Shown here in pieces: positions 16,503 to 25,800 of a stretch of DNA of 44,640 nucleotides; the first letter of the stretch is position 1, and each line of letters opens with the position of its first letter. This stretch comes from Verrucomicrobiales bacterium (lineage in GTDB: Bacteria; Verrucomicrobiota; Verrucomicrobiia; Verrucomicrobiales; V1-33): NCBI GenBank assembly GCA_947460575.1, contig CANHIJ010000018.1, forward strand, positions 1 through 44,640, in the 5' to 3' direction. The notes beneath the pieces were generated by a model that was given only the letters and a program-made list of their open reading frames with translations, did no database searches and was not told where the DNA came from. The translations under genes were made by a program, and so were the position numbers.

Positions 16503-17624
16503 ATGGAACCCGATCCCCACATTTGCTGGCTGCCAGCGGAACCGCAAGCCGGAGGAGCCTCCATGCTGCGGTGGTGGTCCTGCTTGGCCGAGGAGGCCGC
16601 GGCCAGCGGTGGGGTGGTCGGTTCGTCGCCGCTGGGGGCGCCCCCGGAAGCGGCTTGGCGCGGTCCACAAGGGCGCTGGCGCAAAGCTATCTTCAAATAT
16701 GCCACCTATCCGGTCAAGGTGCGGCAGCACCCTAAGGCGGATCTCTATCACCTCCTGGACCACAGTTGGGCGCACCTGCTGAAGCACGTGCCCAGGGGGC
16801 GGCCCTGCCTGGCCACGGTGCACGACTTAATTCCGCTGCGCTATCCCGACGGCATGAGCCCGGGGCACTTGAAGCGCTGGCGAGAACTGGTGCGGGAGAT
16901 TGATCGCTGCGAGTGCATTATTGCGGATTCCCTTTACACCAAGTCAGAAATAACTGCCTTGCTAGGGATTGGCGCGGAGAAGATTGAAGTGGTGCCGCTC
17001 GGGGTCGACTTGCGGCCCCGCCCCGCGGCCCCGCCCACTCGGGTTTCGCAGAGCATCGCCGACTTGCGCCGCGGGGGAGCGGATTTGGTGATTGGGCTGT
17101 TGGGTTCGGCGCTGGGGCGCAAGAACCTGGGGATCGTGCCGCCCGCGGTGCGGTGGCTGCGGCAGCAGGGGCTGCGGGTGGCGGTGGTCCGGGCTGGTCC
17201 GCCGCTCACTCCAGGCTTGGCGGAACAATTTCAGGCCTTGGAGCAGGTCGGGGGCTTTGTCGACTTCGGGTTTATATCCGATCGGCAGGTGGATGAATTT
17301 TATGGGGCCATCGACGTGCAAGTGATGCCTTCGCTTTACGAGGGGTTTGGCTTGCCGGTGCTGGAGGCGATGGCTTTTGGGACCGCGGTGGTGAGCAGCC
17401 ATGCGAGCAGCCTTCCGGAGGTCGCGGGGGATGCCGCCGCGCTGTTTGACCCGCACTCGTGGGAATCCCTCGCCCAGGCGCTGCAGTCCATGGAGGCGCC
17501 TCTGGTGCGGCAGGACTGGGGCGAGCGAGGGCGCCTTCGGGCGCAGTCTTTTTCCTGGGGGGAGACCTGGAGGCGCTACCGGGACATTTATCAAAGGTAC
17601 CTGCCAAAGGCACCGCGCAGTTGA
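16503..17624 (+). CDS. GT4-family glycosyltransferase
   Basis: A 373-residue GT-B glycosyltransferase. Mannosyltransferase-like features are DLYHLLDHSWAHLL, ATVHDLIPLRYP (close to the VHDLIP motif of WbdA/MtfB-type mannosyltransferases), IIADSLYTKSEI and VVPLGVDLRP. The C-domain contains LLGSALGRKNLGIV, DFGFISDRQVDEFYGAIDV and LYEGFGLPVLEAMAFGTAVV with E-x7-E. GDP-mannose or a GDP-heptose donor would fit that similarity and the GDP-sugar genes of the locus, but this is inference. It lies 34 bp after a methyltransferase and 6 bp before another. Confidence 0.88.
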   Translation: MEPDPHICWLPAEPQAGGASMLRWWSCLAEEAAASGGVVGSSPLGAPPEAAWRGPQGRWRKAIFKYATYPVKVRQHPKADLYHLLDHSWAHLLKHVPRGRPCLATVHDLIPLRYPDGMSPGHLKRWRELVREIDRCECIIADSLYTKSEITALLGIGAEKIEVVPLGVDLRPRPAAPPTRVSQSIADLRRGGADLVIGLLGSALGRKNLGIVPPAVRWLRQQGLRVAVVRAGPPLTPGLAEQFQALEQVGGFVDFGFISDRQVDEFYGAIDVQVMPSLYEGFGLPVLEAMAFGTAVVSSHASSLPEVAGDAAALFDPHSWESLAQALQSMEAPLVRQDWGERGRLRAQSFSWGETWRRYRDIYQRYLPKAPRS

Positions 17625-17630
17625 GTCGCC

Positions 17631-18395
17631 ATGAGCGGAAGTTTTATGGATACAAAAGCGCGGCCGATCCTGCGGTGGGTCTGGCAGCGATGTCAGGCGG
17701 GGCGAAATCGCTTTCGTTCCGCGGAAGCCGTTTTTGCGTCGATCTACCGCAAACAAAAATGGGGCAGCGGGCCGGGGCGGTTTTGTTCTGGCGGAGGGAG
17801 CAGCCAGGCGGAAAACGCTGCGGCCTATCTGCGCCTGATCGAGGAGGAATCGCTGGCTCGGGGGTTCGCCGGGCGAGCCTGGCTGGATTTGGGGTGTGGC
17901 GACTTTCAGATCGGGAGTCGGCTGCGCCCGTTGGCGGGGTCCTACACCGCGGTGGATGTGGTGGGGGAGTTGATCGCCCACCACCGGGCGCACTACCGCG
18001 GCCTGCCGGTGGAGTTTGTCCATGCCGACATTTCGGGCGGCGCGGCACTCCCCAAAGCCGATGTCGTCTTTGTGCGCCAAGTGCTGCAGCATTTGTCGAA
18101 CGGGCAGATCGCTCGCGCGCTGCAGCGATTGCGGGATTATCCGCTCGTTTACCTAACGGAACACCATCCCTCGGCAGGAAAATTGCGGCGCCCTAACGCA
18201 GATATGGTGCAGGGCTCGGGCATCCGGTTGGACGGGGGTTCCGGGGTGTGCTTTGCGGAGCCCCCGTTTTCGATTCCGCCGGGGGAATTGGAACTTGTGC
18301 TAGAAGTTCCGGTGGTGCTGGCGGGGGTAGCGGGGGATCTGGGAGTTCTCAAAACGTGGCGCTATACTCCGGGCGCGGCAGCATGGACGCCATGA
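17631..18395 (+). CDS. Class I SAM-dependent methyltransferase-like protein
   Basis: A 254-residue protein with the SAM-binding motif WLDLGCGDFQIGSRLRPL, then YTAVDVVGELIAHHR, and motif ADVVFVRQVLQHLSNGQI followed by YPLVYLTEHHP. The RQVLQHL helix is typical of sugar-locus methyltransferases. The basic N-terminus (about 40 residues, KARPILRWVWQRCQAGRNRF) may contact membrane or lipid-linked substrate. ATG 17631 lies 6 bp after the upstream glycosyltransferase; ATG 17646 is an alternative. The stop overlaps the next gene's ATG 18392 as ATGA, implying coupled translation. Confidence 0.8.
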   Translation: MSGSFMDTKARPILRWVWQRCQAGRNRFRSAEAVFASIYRKQKWGSGPGRFCSGGGSSQAENAAAYLRLIEEESLARGFAGRAWLDLGCGDFQIGSRLRPLAGSYTAVDVVGELIAHHRAHYRGLPVEFVHADISGGAALPKADVVFVRQVLQHLSNGQIARALQRLRDYPLVYLTEHHPSAGKLRRPNADMVQGSGIRLDGGSGVCFAEPPFSIPPGELELVLEVPVVLAGVAGDLGVLKTWRYTPGAAAWTP

Positions 18396-19585
18396 AGCGG
18401 CTCGTCATCATCGATTACAATGTCACCGCGAGCAGCCCTTCCATGAAGGGGATGCTGCGGGTGCTCCCCGAGTTGTTGGCGGCGGGCTGGGAGGTGACGG
18501 TGTGGAGCCACCAATTTACGAGCCCCGACGCGCGGATCGGATGGAGGCGTTTTCCGGGGATTCCGGGGCCGGGTCTCGCCAAGTTTCTGGGCTTTTCGGC
18601 GATGGTCCACTGGGCGTACTGGCGCGAAAATCGGCGCGCCCGAGGGAAGGGAGAGCTGGTGCTTTGGCAGTCGACCGGGACTTACCTGATGGCCGCGGAC
18701 GTGGTTTTTATTCAATTTGTTAGTTCGTTTTACCTTCGGGAGATGAAGCAGCGAGGCGCCGCAGTGCCCCTCAAGGAGAGGGTGCTGCACGGAGTAGCCC
18801 TAACCATGGAAAAGTGGCAGCGCGCCCATCGCCGACCCTGGCGGCAGTGGCTGGTGGTATCGCGGAGGCTGGCGAGCGACTTGCAAGCGTTGGCGCGGCC
18901 GGAGGAGGCGTTCCGCTTGTTGCCCAACAGCTACGATGCGCGGCGCTGGAATCCGGAAGTTAGAGAGGCCTCGCGGGCCGCGGCGCGGCGCCGCTTGGGG
19001 GTCAGCGAACACGAGATCGTTTTGGCCTTTGTGGGGCTGGGATCATTTGGGCGCAAGGGCTTGCCGCTGGCCTTGGCGGCTTGCCATCGGCTGGTGAAGC
19101 TGGGTTTGCCAGTGCGACTGCTCGTATTGGGGGGGGCTTCGGAAAAGCCGCCCGATTTGGCGGCCTATGGTGAAGCAGGGAATGGCGCCGACTTGTCCTT
19201 TGCCATTGCCCACGGGCGGACTCCGGACATCCCTCAGTTGCTTTCCGCCTGCGAGGGATTGCTCTTTCCCAGTTTTTTTGAGGCCTTTTCGCTGGTGGAG
19301 ATTGAAGCCGCGGCGCTGGGGCTGCGGCTGTACCTAACGCCGCACTATGGGGCGGAGATGCTACTGGAGGACGGCCGCAACGGGCGGCTGCTCCCGTGGG
19401 ACGCCGAGGGCATCGCCGGGGTCTTGGCAGAAGAAGTGCGGAGCGGGGCGCTGCGGGCGGGGGCGTCCTTTGGGGCGGAGGCCCTCATCGGGGACGAAGC
19501 CTACGGCCAGGTCTACGCGAGTCATCTAGAGGAGGCCTGGTCCCGCAAGGTGGCGGCCGCGGCGGGCCGGGCGCCGACAAACTGA
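18392..19585 (+). CDS. GT4-family glycosyltransferase
   Basis: A 397-residue GT-B protein. The N-terminus (KRLVIIDYNVTASSPSMKGM) and HQFTSPD segment suggest the acceptor domain; the C-domain carries LAFVGLGSFGRKGLPLALAA and FPSFFEAFSLVEIEAAALGL with an E-x7-E motif. I chose ATG 18392 because it overlaps the previous stop by 4 bp; ATG 18383 is also possible, and the open frame from 18248 runs inside the previous gene. It is the fourth GT4 enzyme of the locus, consistent with an oligosaccharide repeat of several residues. Donor and linkage cannot be assigned. Confidence 0.86.
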   Translation: MKRLVIIDYNVTASSPSMKGMLRVLPELLAAGWEVTVWSHQFTSPDARIGWRRFPGIPGPGLAKFLGFSAMVHWAYWRENRRARGKGELVLWQSTGTYLMAADVVFIQFVSSFYLREMKQRGAAVPLKERVLHGVALTMEKWQRAHRRPWRQWLVVSRRLASDLQALARPEEAFRLLPNSYDARRWNPEVREASRAAARRRLGVSEHEIVLAFVGLGSFGRKGLPLALAACHRLVKLGLPVRLLVLGGASEKPPDLAAYGEAGNGADLSFAIAHGRTPDIPQLLSACEGLLFPSFFEAFSLVEIEAAALGLRLYLTPHYGAEMLLEDGRNGRLLPWDAEGIAGVLAEEVRSGALRAGASFGAEALIGDEAYGQVYASHLEEAWSRKVAAAAGRAPTN

Positions 19586-19654
19586 TCAATTTTTCCTAGA
19601 TTTTTGGCTCTCTTGGGAGATGCTGCAAAGACCGAAGGAGCAACATAACAAAGC

Positions 19655-20662
19655 ATGAAGAAAGCATTTATCACGGGGATCACGGGCCAGGACGGATCCT
19701 ATCTGGCGGAACTTTTGGTGGGCAAGGGCTATGAAGTGCACGGGTTGGTGCGGCGGACGTCGTCGATGGTGCGGGAGCGCATCGACCCCATTTTAGCGGA
19801 TCCGGCGGCGCGGGCGATGATCAAGTTGCACTATGGGGATTTGGGGGAGGGGACCAATTTGGTGCGCTTGTTGCAGGAGGTGCAGCCGGATGAAATTTAT
19901 AACCTGGCGGCCCAGAGTCACGTTAGGGTTTCCTTTGATGAGCCGGAGTTCACGGCGGATGTGACCGGGACGGGGACGCAGCGGCTCCTGGAGGCGATCC
20001 GGATCACGGGTTTGATCGGGAAGGTGCGCTTTTACCAGGCGTCGTCTTCGGAGATGTTTGGCTTGGTGCAGGCGGTGCCGCAGATTGAGACGACGCCATT
20101 TTGGCCGCGCAGCCCGTATGCGTGCGCCAAGCTCTACAGTCACTGGATCACGATCAACTACCGGGAGTCGTATGGCCTGCACGGGTCGAGCGGGATTTTG
20201 TTCAACCACGAATCGCCGCGGCGAGGGGAGACGTTTGTGACCCGAAAAATTACCCGGGCGGTGGGGCGGATCAAGCACGGCCTCCAAAAGCAGTTAGTGT
20301 TGGGCAACCTGGATTCTAAGCGCGACTGGGGCTACGCCAAGGAGTATGTGGAGATGATGTGGCTGATGCTGCAGCAGGACGTGCCGGACGACTACGTGGT
20401 GGCGACGGGGGAGACTCATTCGGTTAAGGAATTTGTCATGGAGGCCTTTGCGCTGGCGGGGTTGGACTGGGAACAGCACGTGAAATACGACGCGTCCTTT
20501 GAGCGCCCGGCGGAGGTGGAGCTGCTGATTGGGGATTCGGCGAAGGCGGCCCAGCAATTGGGCTGGGTGCCCAAGGTGAAGTTTAAGGAGCTAGTGCAGA
20601 TCATGGTCGAGTCCGATATTGAGCTAGCGGGGCGGGAAAAGCAGATGGCTGCGCTGATGTAG
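19655..20662 (+). CDS. gmd: GDP-mannose 4,6-dehydratase family enzyme (possible GDP-heptose dehydratase)
   Basis: A 335-residue extended SDR. NADP motif [14 protein letters not shown] (8-21), [28 protein letters not shown], the catalytic stretch ASSSEMFG (S131, E133) and Y155-x3-K159 are intact; [20 protein letters not shown] and [20 protein letters not shown] are hallmark Gmd sequences. The enzyme makes the GDP-4-keto-6-deoxy sugar. Homologues such as DmhA and WcbK act on GDP-manno-heptose instead, and with a full GDP-heptose pathway nearby and no ManB/ManC, that substrate is possible. The usual RRSSSFNT-RID segment here reads [12 protein letters not shown], a difference near the cofactor that may or may not mark specificity. 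A purine-rich AAGGAG lies 14 nt before the ATG. Confidence 0.92.
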   Translation: MKKAFITGITGQDGSYLAELLVGKGYEVHGLVRRTSSMVRERIDPILADPAARAMIKLHYGDLGEGTNLVRLLQEVQPDEIYNLAAQSHVRVSFDEPEFTADVTGTGTQRLLEAIRITGLIGKVRFYQASSSEMFGLVQAVPQIETTPFWPRSPYACAKLYSHWITINYRESYGLHGSSGILFNHESPRRGETFVTRKITRAVGRIKHGLQKQLVLGNLDSKRDWGYAKEYVEMMWLMLQQDVPDDYVVATGETHSVKEFVMEAFALAGLDWEQHVKYDASFERPAEVELLIGDSAKAAQQLGWVPKVKFKELVQIMVESDIELAGREKQMAALM

Positions 20663-20724
20663 GGCGAGGGTCTTGGGGGGATTCGTCGGCTTGCAGAACG
20701 CGCGGCTGGCTTCATTTTGAGGGT

Positions 20725-21735
20725 ATGCAGAAAAGGGCCCTCATCACGGGAGCAAACGGGCAAGATGGCGTGCTGTTGGGGCGCCATCTCCTGGGGCTAG
20801 GGTACCAAGTGACTGGCATGGTGCGCGGGCTGGATCGCGCGGTCCCCGCGGGGGTGGAGCGGGCGCTGGTGCCGGGGCAGGAGGGATGGGCGGCGGGCTT
20901 GGCGGCGAGTGCGCCGGACGAAATTTACCACTTGGGCGGCGACAGTTTTGCGGGGAAACCGCACGAGGGGGCGCTGCAGTTACTGGAGAGCAATGTCATG
21001 ATGACGGCGCGGCTGCTCGAGGCGGCGCAGCGGGTGGCACCCCGCGCCCGGATCTTTTTGGCGGGCAGCGCGGTGGCCTTCGGAGACCCGGTGGTTTCGC
21101 CGCAAGATGAGACCGCGGCCCGGGCGGCCTCGTCGCTCTATGGGGCCACCAAGGCGCTGCTCCACCCGCTGGCCGCGGAATACCGCGCCGGAGGGCTTTT
21201 TGTGCGCATTGGGATCCTCTACAATCATGAGAGCACGCTGCGCCCGGAGCGTTTTGTGACGCGGAAGATCACGCTGGCGGCCGCGCGGATCGCCTCGGGC
21301 CAGCAGGAGCATTTGATGCTAGGCAATTTGGACGTCGTCCGAGATTGGGGGCACGCCGGCGATTTCGTGCGGGCGATGCACTTGATGCTGCAGTCGGAGT
21401 GCCGGGAGGACCGGGTGATCGCGACCGGCGAGGGGCGGACGGTGCGGGATTTTTGCCGCCTGGCCTTTGCGGCGGTGGGGCTGGACTACGCGGATCACGT
21501 GCGTTCCGTGCCCGAGTTTTGGCGCCCTGCGGAACCTGTTCCGCTGGTGGGAAACAGCGGGCGATTGCGGGAGGAGACCGGCTGGAGGCCGGAGCACAGT
21601 TTTGCGTCCCTGGTCGAGGAGATGGTGGCGTTCGATGTCCGGCGGGCCGCGGGCCGCGGGGCGGGATGGCGCATCGAAGGGGGGGGCTGGGTGCTCGAAG
21701 AGGGAGACTTGAAGCTGGAGGGGAGCCCGATTTAG
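20725..21735 (+). CDS. GDP-4-keto-6-deoxy-sugar reductase-like SDR (Gmd paralogue)
   Basis: A 336-residue extended SDR closely resembling the neighbouring Gmd: ALITGANGQDGVLLGR (5-20), ILYNHESTLRPERFVTRKIT and LGNLDVVRDWGHAGDFVRAM. However, the dehydratase SSSEMFG segment reads GSAVAFG: S115 remains while the catalytic Glu position is V117. Y139 and K143 are kept. Loss of that Glu with retention of Ser/Tyr/Lys is what separates Rmd-type 4-reductases from dehydratases, so it probably reduces the 4-keto group made by the upstream enzyme. That is inference; a defective dehydratase subunit is another option. The last 25 residues are Gly/Glu-rich and poorly conserved. Confidence 0.83.
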   Translation: MQKRALITGANGQDGVLLGRHLLGLGYQVTGMVRGLDRAVPAGVERALVPGQEGWAAGLAASAPDEIYHLGGDSFAGKPHEGALQLLESNVMMTARLLEAAQRVAPRARIFLAGSAVAFGDPVVSPQDETAARAASSLYGATKALLHPLAAEYRAGGLFVRIGILYNHESTLRPERFVTRKITLAAARIASGQQEHLMLGNLDVVRDWGHAGDFVRAMHLMLQSECREDRVIATGEGRTVRDFCRLAFAAVGLDYADHVRSVPEFWRPAEPVPLVGNSGRLREETGWRPEHSFASLVEEMVAFDVRRAAGRGAGWRIEGGGWVLEEGDLKLEGSPI

Positions 21736-21740
21736 CGGCT

Positions 21741-22070
21741 ATGAAAACGTTTTTCAAAAAGTGGGCGGTGAGCGGGCTGCGCTTTGTTTTGGGGGTGAAG
21801 GTGGTGGACCAGCGCAGCGGGGCGGTGCTAGGGCGGGTGGTGGTGCTGCCCTGGAAAGGGGGGCTGCGGCTGATTGGCTTAGATGGCGTGGCGCTGCGGC
21901 CGCATTTTTTGCCGCAAGACCGCGAGGTGTACTGGGCCCAGGATCTGGGATTTTCTACGCACCCGCCTCCGGATTTTCCCCATGTTGAAAACCACCATCG
22001 TTCTGATTTCGCACCAAACCCCAGCGGAAGTGTCGGCGATGGCCGAAGCGTGGCAGCGCCTGAATCCTGA
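21741..22070 (+). CDS. Small hypothetical protein overlapping the next gene
   Basis: A 109-residue frame beginning MKTFFKKWAVSGLRFVLGVK 5 bp after the reductase stop. The first 80 residues read like a genuine small protein with a basic amphipathic N-terminus and a beta-rich middle (VLGRVVVLPWKGGLRLIGL, then DREVYWAQDLGFSTHPPPDF). The last about 30 residues are polar and overlap the start of the next gene (21982) by 89 bp in another frame. I do not recognise a family. Either the two genes truly overlap or the 3' end of this one is a frame extension. Function unknown; it may be a small accessory protein of glycan assembly. Confidence 0.55.
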   Translation: MKTFFKKWAVSGLRFVLGVKVVDQRSGAVLGRVVVLPWKGGLRLIGLDGVALRPHFLPQDREVYWAQDLGFSTHPPPDFPHVENHHRSDFAPNPSGSVGDGRSVAAPES

Positions 22071-22755
22071 GGCCGAAATCCACGTGGCTTATGGCGGCGC
22101 GGAGGAGCGCTTTGCGGAAGTGCATTGGCCGCGGCGGACCTGGATTGGGGACGCTCGGCTGCGCACCCGCGACCACCAGCGGGAGCGGCAGTCCTACCGG
22201 GGACTCATGCAGGCTATGGCAGAGTCCCTGGGGGGCCGCGGGGTGGATCGGGTGGTGCTGGTGGAGTGCGATGTGGCGCCGCTGCAGCCTGGCTTGGCGG
22301 CCTTTTTGAATCGGCGGGGCGCCGAGGAGCGGGCGGACGTGCTGGGCGCGCGCCTGCGCCGGGTGGACGGGACGAGCCACCCCCACTACTTAGCGCACCT
22401 GAGCCACCCGCAGTTTCAGTCTTGGTTAGAGGGGACGGTGCGGCCGGAGGCGGACGTGGTCTTGATGATGCTGGGTTGCCTGACGTGGTGGACTTGGGAA
22501 GCGTTTGTGGCGACGGCGCGGGCGGCGGAACCGCTGCCGGTTTATTTGGAGTTGGCGATGCCGACCACGGCGCACCACCTCGGTTTTCGGGTGCGGGGCT
22601 TGCCGGAATGGGATGAAGACTTGGCTCCGCTAGGCGAGCGGGCCGCGGAACGTGAGGAGCGCGCGGCGGCGGGCGCTTGGGTTTTGCATCCCTGCAAAGA
22701 ACTGTGGCGCGCCGGAACCGTCGCCGCGGCGGGCGGGTTTTCTAGGTCTTTCTAA
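21982..22755 (+). CDS. Hypothetical protein, possible GT-A-like glycosyltransferase
   Basis: A 257-residue protein with the order expected of a GT-A-like nucleotide-sugar enzyme: an initial beta strand TTIVLISHQTPAEVSAM, EIHVAYGGAEERF, then VDRVVLVECDVAPLQPGLAA, where ECDV could act like a DxD-type metal site. Later VYLELAMPTTAHHLGFRV and the ending VLHPCKELW are distinctive, but I cannot assign a family. Position at the end of the polysaccharide operon and just before its terminator supports a glycan role. The ATG at 21982 is chosen because the beta strand begins there; the longer frame from 21883 is Arg/Cys-rich overlap. A strong terminator follows 17 bp later. Confidence 0.68.
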   Translation: MLKTTIVLISHQTPAEVSAMAEAWQRLNPEAEIHVAYGGAEERFAEVHWPRRTWIGDARLRTRDHQRERQSYRGLMQAMAESLGGRGVDRVVLVECDVAPLQPGLAAFLNRRGAEERADVLGARLRRVDGTSHPHYLAHLSHPQFQSWLEGTVRPEADVVLMMLGCLTWWTWEAFVATARAAEPLPVYLELAMPTTAHHLGFRVRGLPEWDEDLAPLGERAAEREERAAAGAWVLHPCKELWRAGTVAAAGGFSRSF

Positions 22756-22772
22756 GCCAGAGGTTTGGTGCC

Positions 22773-22807
22773 AAAAAAGGCCCGTCCAGCAATGGACGGG
22801 CCTTTTT
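22773..22807. terminator. Strong bidirectional intrinsic terminator
   Basis: GGCCCGTCC (22779-22787) and GGACGGGCC (22794-22802) form a perfect 9-bp stem with loop AGCAAT. It is flanked by six A (22773-22778) and five T (22803-22807), so it can end transcription from both sides. It lies between the convergent ends of the polysaccharide operon (22755) and the lamin-tail protein gene (22835). Confidence 0.95.
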
Positions 22808-22834
22808 GCGTTTGGGGGCAAATCCCGCGGGCGC

Positions 22835-25800
22835 TTAACGCCGGTCCACGCGCAGCCGCAAGTACTGCCTACCGAGGGGGTTGTTGATGGGGGTGGGGAG
22901 GCGCAGGGTGGCGGTCTCGGTGACTCCATCGGGCCGGAGCACCGGGCTTCCCACCGGCACAAGCGCGGAGGGTCCGGAGGCGGGATCGGTAGTCCAGTTG
23001 ACCAGGTCGGGCGAGGTTTGGGCGACGTAGGAATAGGCCTCGGCGGCGTAGGGTATACCGCCGCCGTTGCGGAGGCGGGTGTAGGACAGGCCGAGGTAGG
23101 ATTGCCCGCCTTCGGTGATGACGACGGGCGCGGGGAGGGGACCGGCAGAGGTCGCGCTGGAAGGGTTGCTGTTGATGGCTTGCTCGATGAGGTTGGCGAC
23201 GCCGTCGCCATCCGGGTCGCCGTTGGCGCGGCGCGCTAGGTTGGGCTGGCCTGGGGTGACTCGGCCCCAGAATCCTTCCGGGCGCGGGGAGTGGGTGGGG
23301 TCCTGGGCGGTGGTGAGGTAGTCCGCGGCGTCGCCGACGTTGCCGGAGGCGCCGCCTTTGAGGTCGCCGCCGTACCAGGCGTTAGGATCGTTGGGGCCGG
23401 TTTCTCCCTGGAAGCGGGCCACTGATTCCACGTGGTAGAAAAAGGAGGCCGGGGAGGGGAAGAGGGCCGCGGTGAGGTTTGCTAGGCCGTAGGTCCAGCC
23501 GTCGTAGGGGTAGGGGGCGATGGGCACCACCGGGGCGGGGACGAGGGGGGCGTAGCTGCGGAGCATGACGCTGTCGTGGATGCCGGCGGAGGCACCGCTC
23601 CAGGGGAAGGCATCGAAGACGCCGTCGCCGGGGCTGTCGTAGGGGGCGCCGGGATCAGGGTTGGGGAGGGGGCTAGGAGGAATGGGGGTTTTGTCGTCGA
23701 GGTCGTAGTCGATGTAGCGGTTAAAGTTCCGCACCAGCAGGAAGGTGACATTGAGGTTGTCGGATTCGCCGCCGAGGACGGCATCGCTGAAGCTGGAGGC
23801 GAGGCCTTCGCGGCCGGGAGGATCGCCGGTGCGGGTCTGGGAGCGCATGGTGGCTTGCCAGGGGTTTTCGCCGGGGACGGCGTAGCGGTTGCCCATGACG
23901 AAGAGGCCGTTGGTCCCGGTGGACATGCCGTCGAGGCTCCAGGCCTGGCGGATGGCTCCGGTGTTGCTGGTTTGGTTATCGATGGCTAGGATGGAGTATC
24001 CGTTGAGGCTGCGGGAGGCGCCGTTGGCGGAAAGGAGTTCGAGAAACTCAAAATTGCTGTCGGTGCCCGCGGGGTTGAAGTGGATTTCGTTGAAGACGAC
24101 GTCGCCGACATTGGTAGGGCCGGGCGTGGCGCTGTGGTTGGCGCGGCCGGGAGAGCCGGCTCCTTGGTAGGGTCCGCCGAAGTTTCCGCTGTAGTTGGTG
24201 AGCGGGGCGGGCTGGGCGGCCTGGGGAATTTGTCCGTAGGTCCAGGAGGCGGCGCTGTTGGCGGCGAAGGATCCCGGCTGGCGGGCCAAGTGGTGGGGCA
24301 TGAAGGAGGTCGAGTTGATCCAGCCGTAGCTGGCTCCGGGGTTCACGCTGTTGACCACGATGCTGTCGACCAATTCGTCCGTGTAGACCGAGGGGGCGAG
24401 GAGGACGCCGTCGTTTTCTGGATCGAGGTCGCCCATGGGTTTGCCGTTGGCATTGAGCGTGATCGGTCCCTTCACGCCACGGACGAGGAGGATGGCGCTC
24501 CCGTTGTTGGGGAATTCGTTTTCTTCCAAGCCGATCGGGGGGTCGAAGGCTGCGGTATTAGGAGGCAGGGTGCCCTCGTTGAACACATAGAGGGCGTTGG
24601 TGTTGTCGTAGCCGTCACCGAGCAACACCAGGCCGTTGGTGCCAGTGGTATAGCCGTTGAGCGGAAAGCCAGTGATGATGTTGCCGACGGCGCCGTTGAG
24701 GTCGACCACGAGCACCCAAAGCCCGTCCAGATAGGCGAGACCTTGGTTGGTACTGGCAAGTTCGAGGTATTCGTTAGATTTGTCGTCGTCCGTAGTGATG
24801 TCGTTTGTGGGATTGATCATCACCTCGTTGAGGCGGATGGCGGTGGCGAGGGGCGGCGATGCCGGATTGATGGCCGCGGCCAAGTTCGGCTGGCCGGGGG
24901 TGGCCGCGCCGCGGAAGCCGCCGAACCAGGTGGCCGCGTAGGGATCGCTGGGGAGGGCGGGGCTGGAAGCCTCAAAGCCAAGGGTCATGGGGGAGGATCC
25001 GCCGGGGAAGCTGCCGCCGTACCAAGAGGCCGCGGCGTTGGCGAAGCTGCCCAGCTTGCGGGACAAGTTGTCCGGCACCGCCGTGGGGGCCATGGCCGCG
25101 CGCAGATCCACCGCGGCGTAGGTGCGCCCGATCGTGGTTTTGGCGACTTGGGAAAAGCCGACTTGGTCGGAGAGGCTAGTCCACGGGGCGCTGTCGAGGA
25201 CCCCGTCTTGCGGGGTGGCATCCAGGTCGCGGATGGTGGGTGGGCTGTAGCCTTTGACGAGCAGGAGGGTGTGGCCGTCCTTAAAGCGGAGGTCGCCAAG
25301 CCCCCAGCCGGTAGACGAGGGAGGGCCGTTTTTGGCTACCGGGTCCCCGATGGCTGTCAGGGGCGAAACCGCGTCCTGAAAGGGGGTGTAGGCGGGGGAA
25401 AAGCCATCGCCGAGCAGGAGGAGCCCGTTGGAGCCCGTGGCGAAGTCCGATAGATTCCATTCCTCCAAAATCGTCCCGACCCCAGGGCTGCTGTCGTTGG
25501 CGCTGCCGCTGCCGTCGTAGCTGTCCAGGAGGACCAGCCAGTAGCCGCTCAGGCTGCGCGATTGGCCATCGACGTTGGCGATTTCAATGTACTGATAGCG
25601 ATCGTCGGAGCTGCTGGAGCCGCTGGGATTCAGCGAAACTTCGTTGATGCGGAAATCAGTGGCCGTTAGGGTGGTGGCCAGGTTGGCGCGCCCCGGAGTG
25701 ACCTGCCCCAGCATTTTTCCTGGACCAAAGGTCCGATTGGTCCGGTAGAGGACGTCGGTCGGAGTGGGATTGTTATTGTTCATCTTCCCTCCGTAGAAGG

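Noticed and set aside
24080..25453. Long plus-strand open frame (457 residues) opposite the lamin-tail gene
   Set aside because: It is an antisense shadow of a GC-rich gene: low-complexity Val/Gly/Arg/Glu composition, no domains and no start context, while the minus strand shows clear repeats and a signal peptide.
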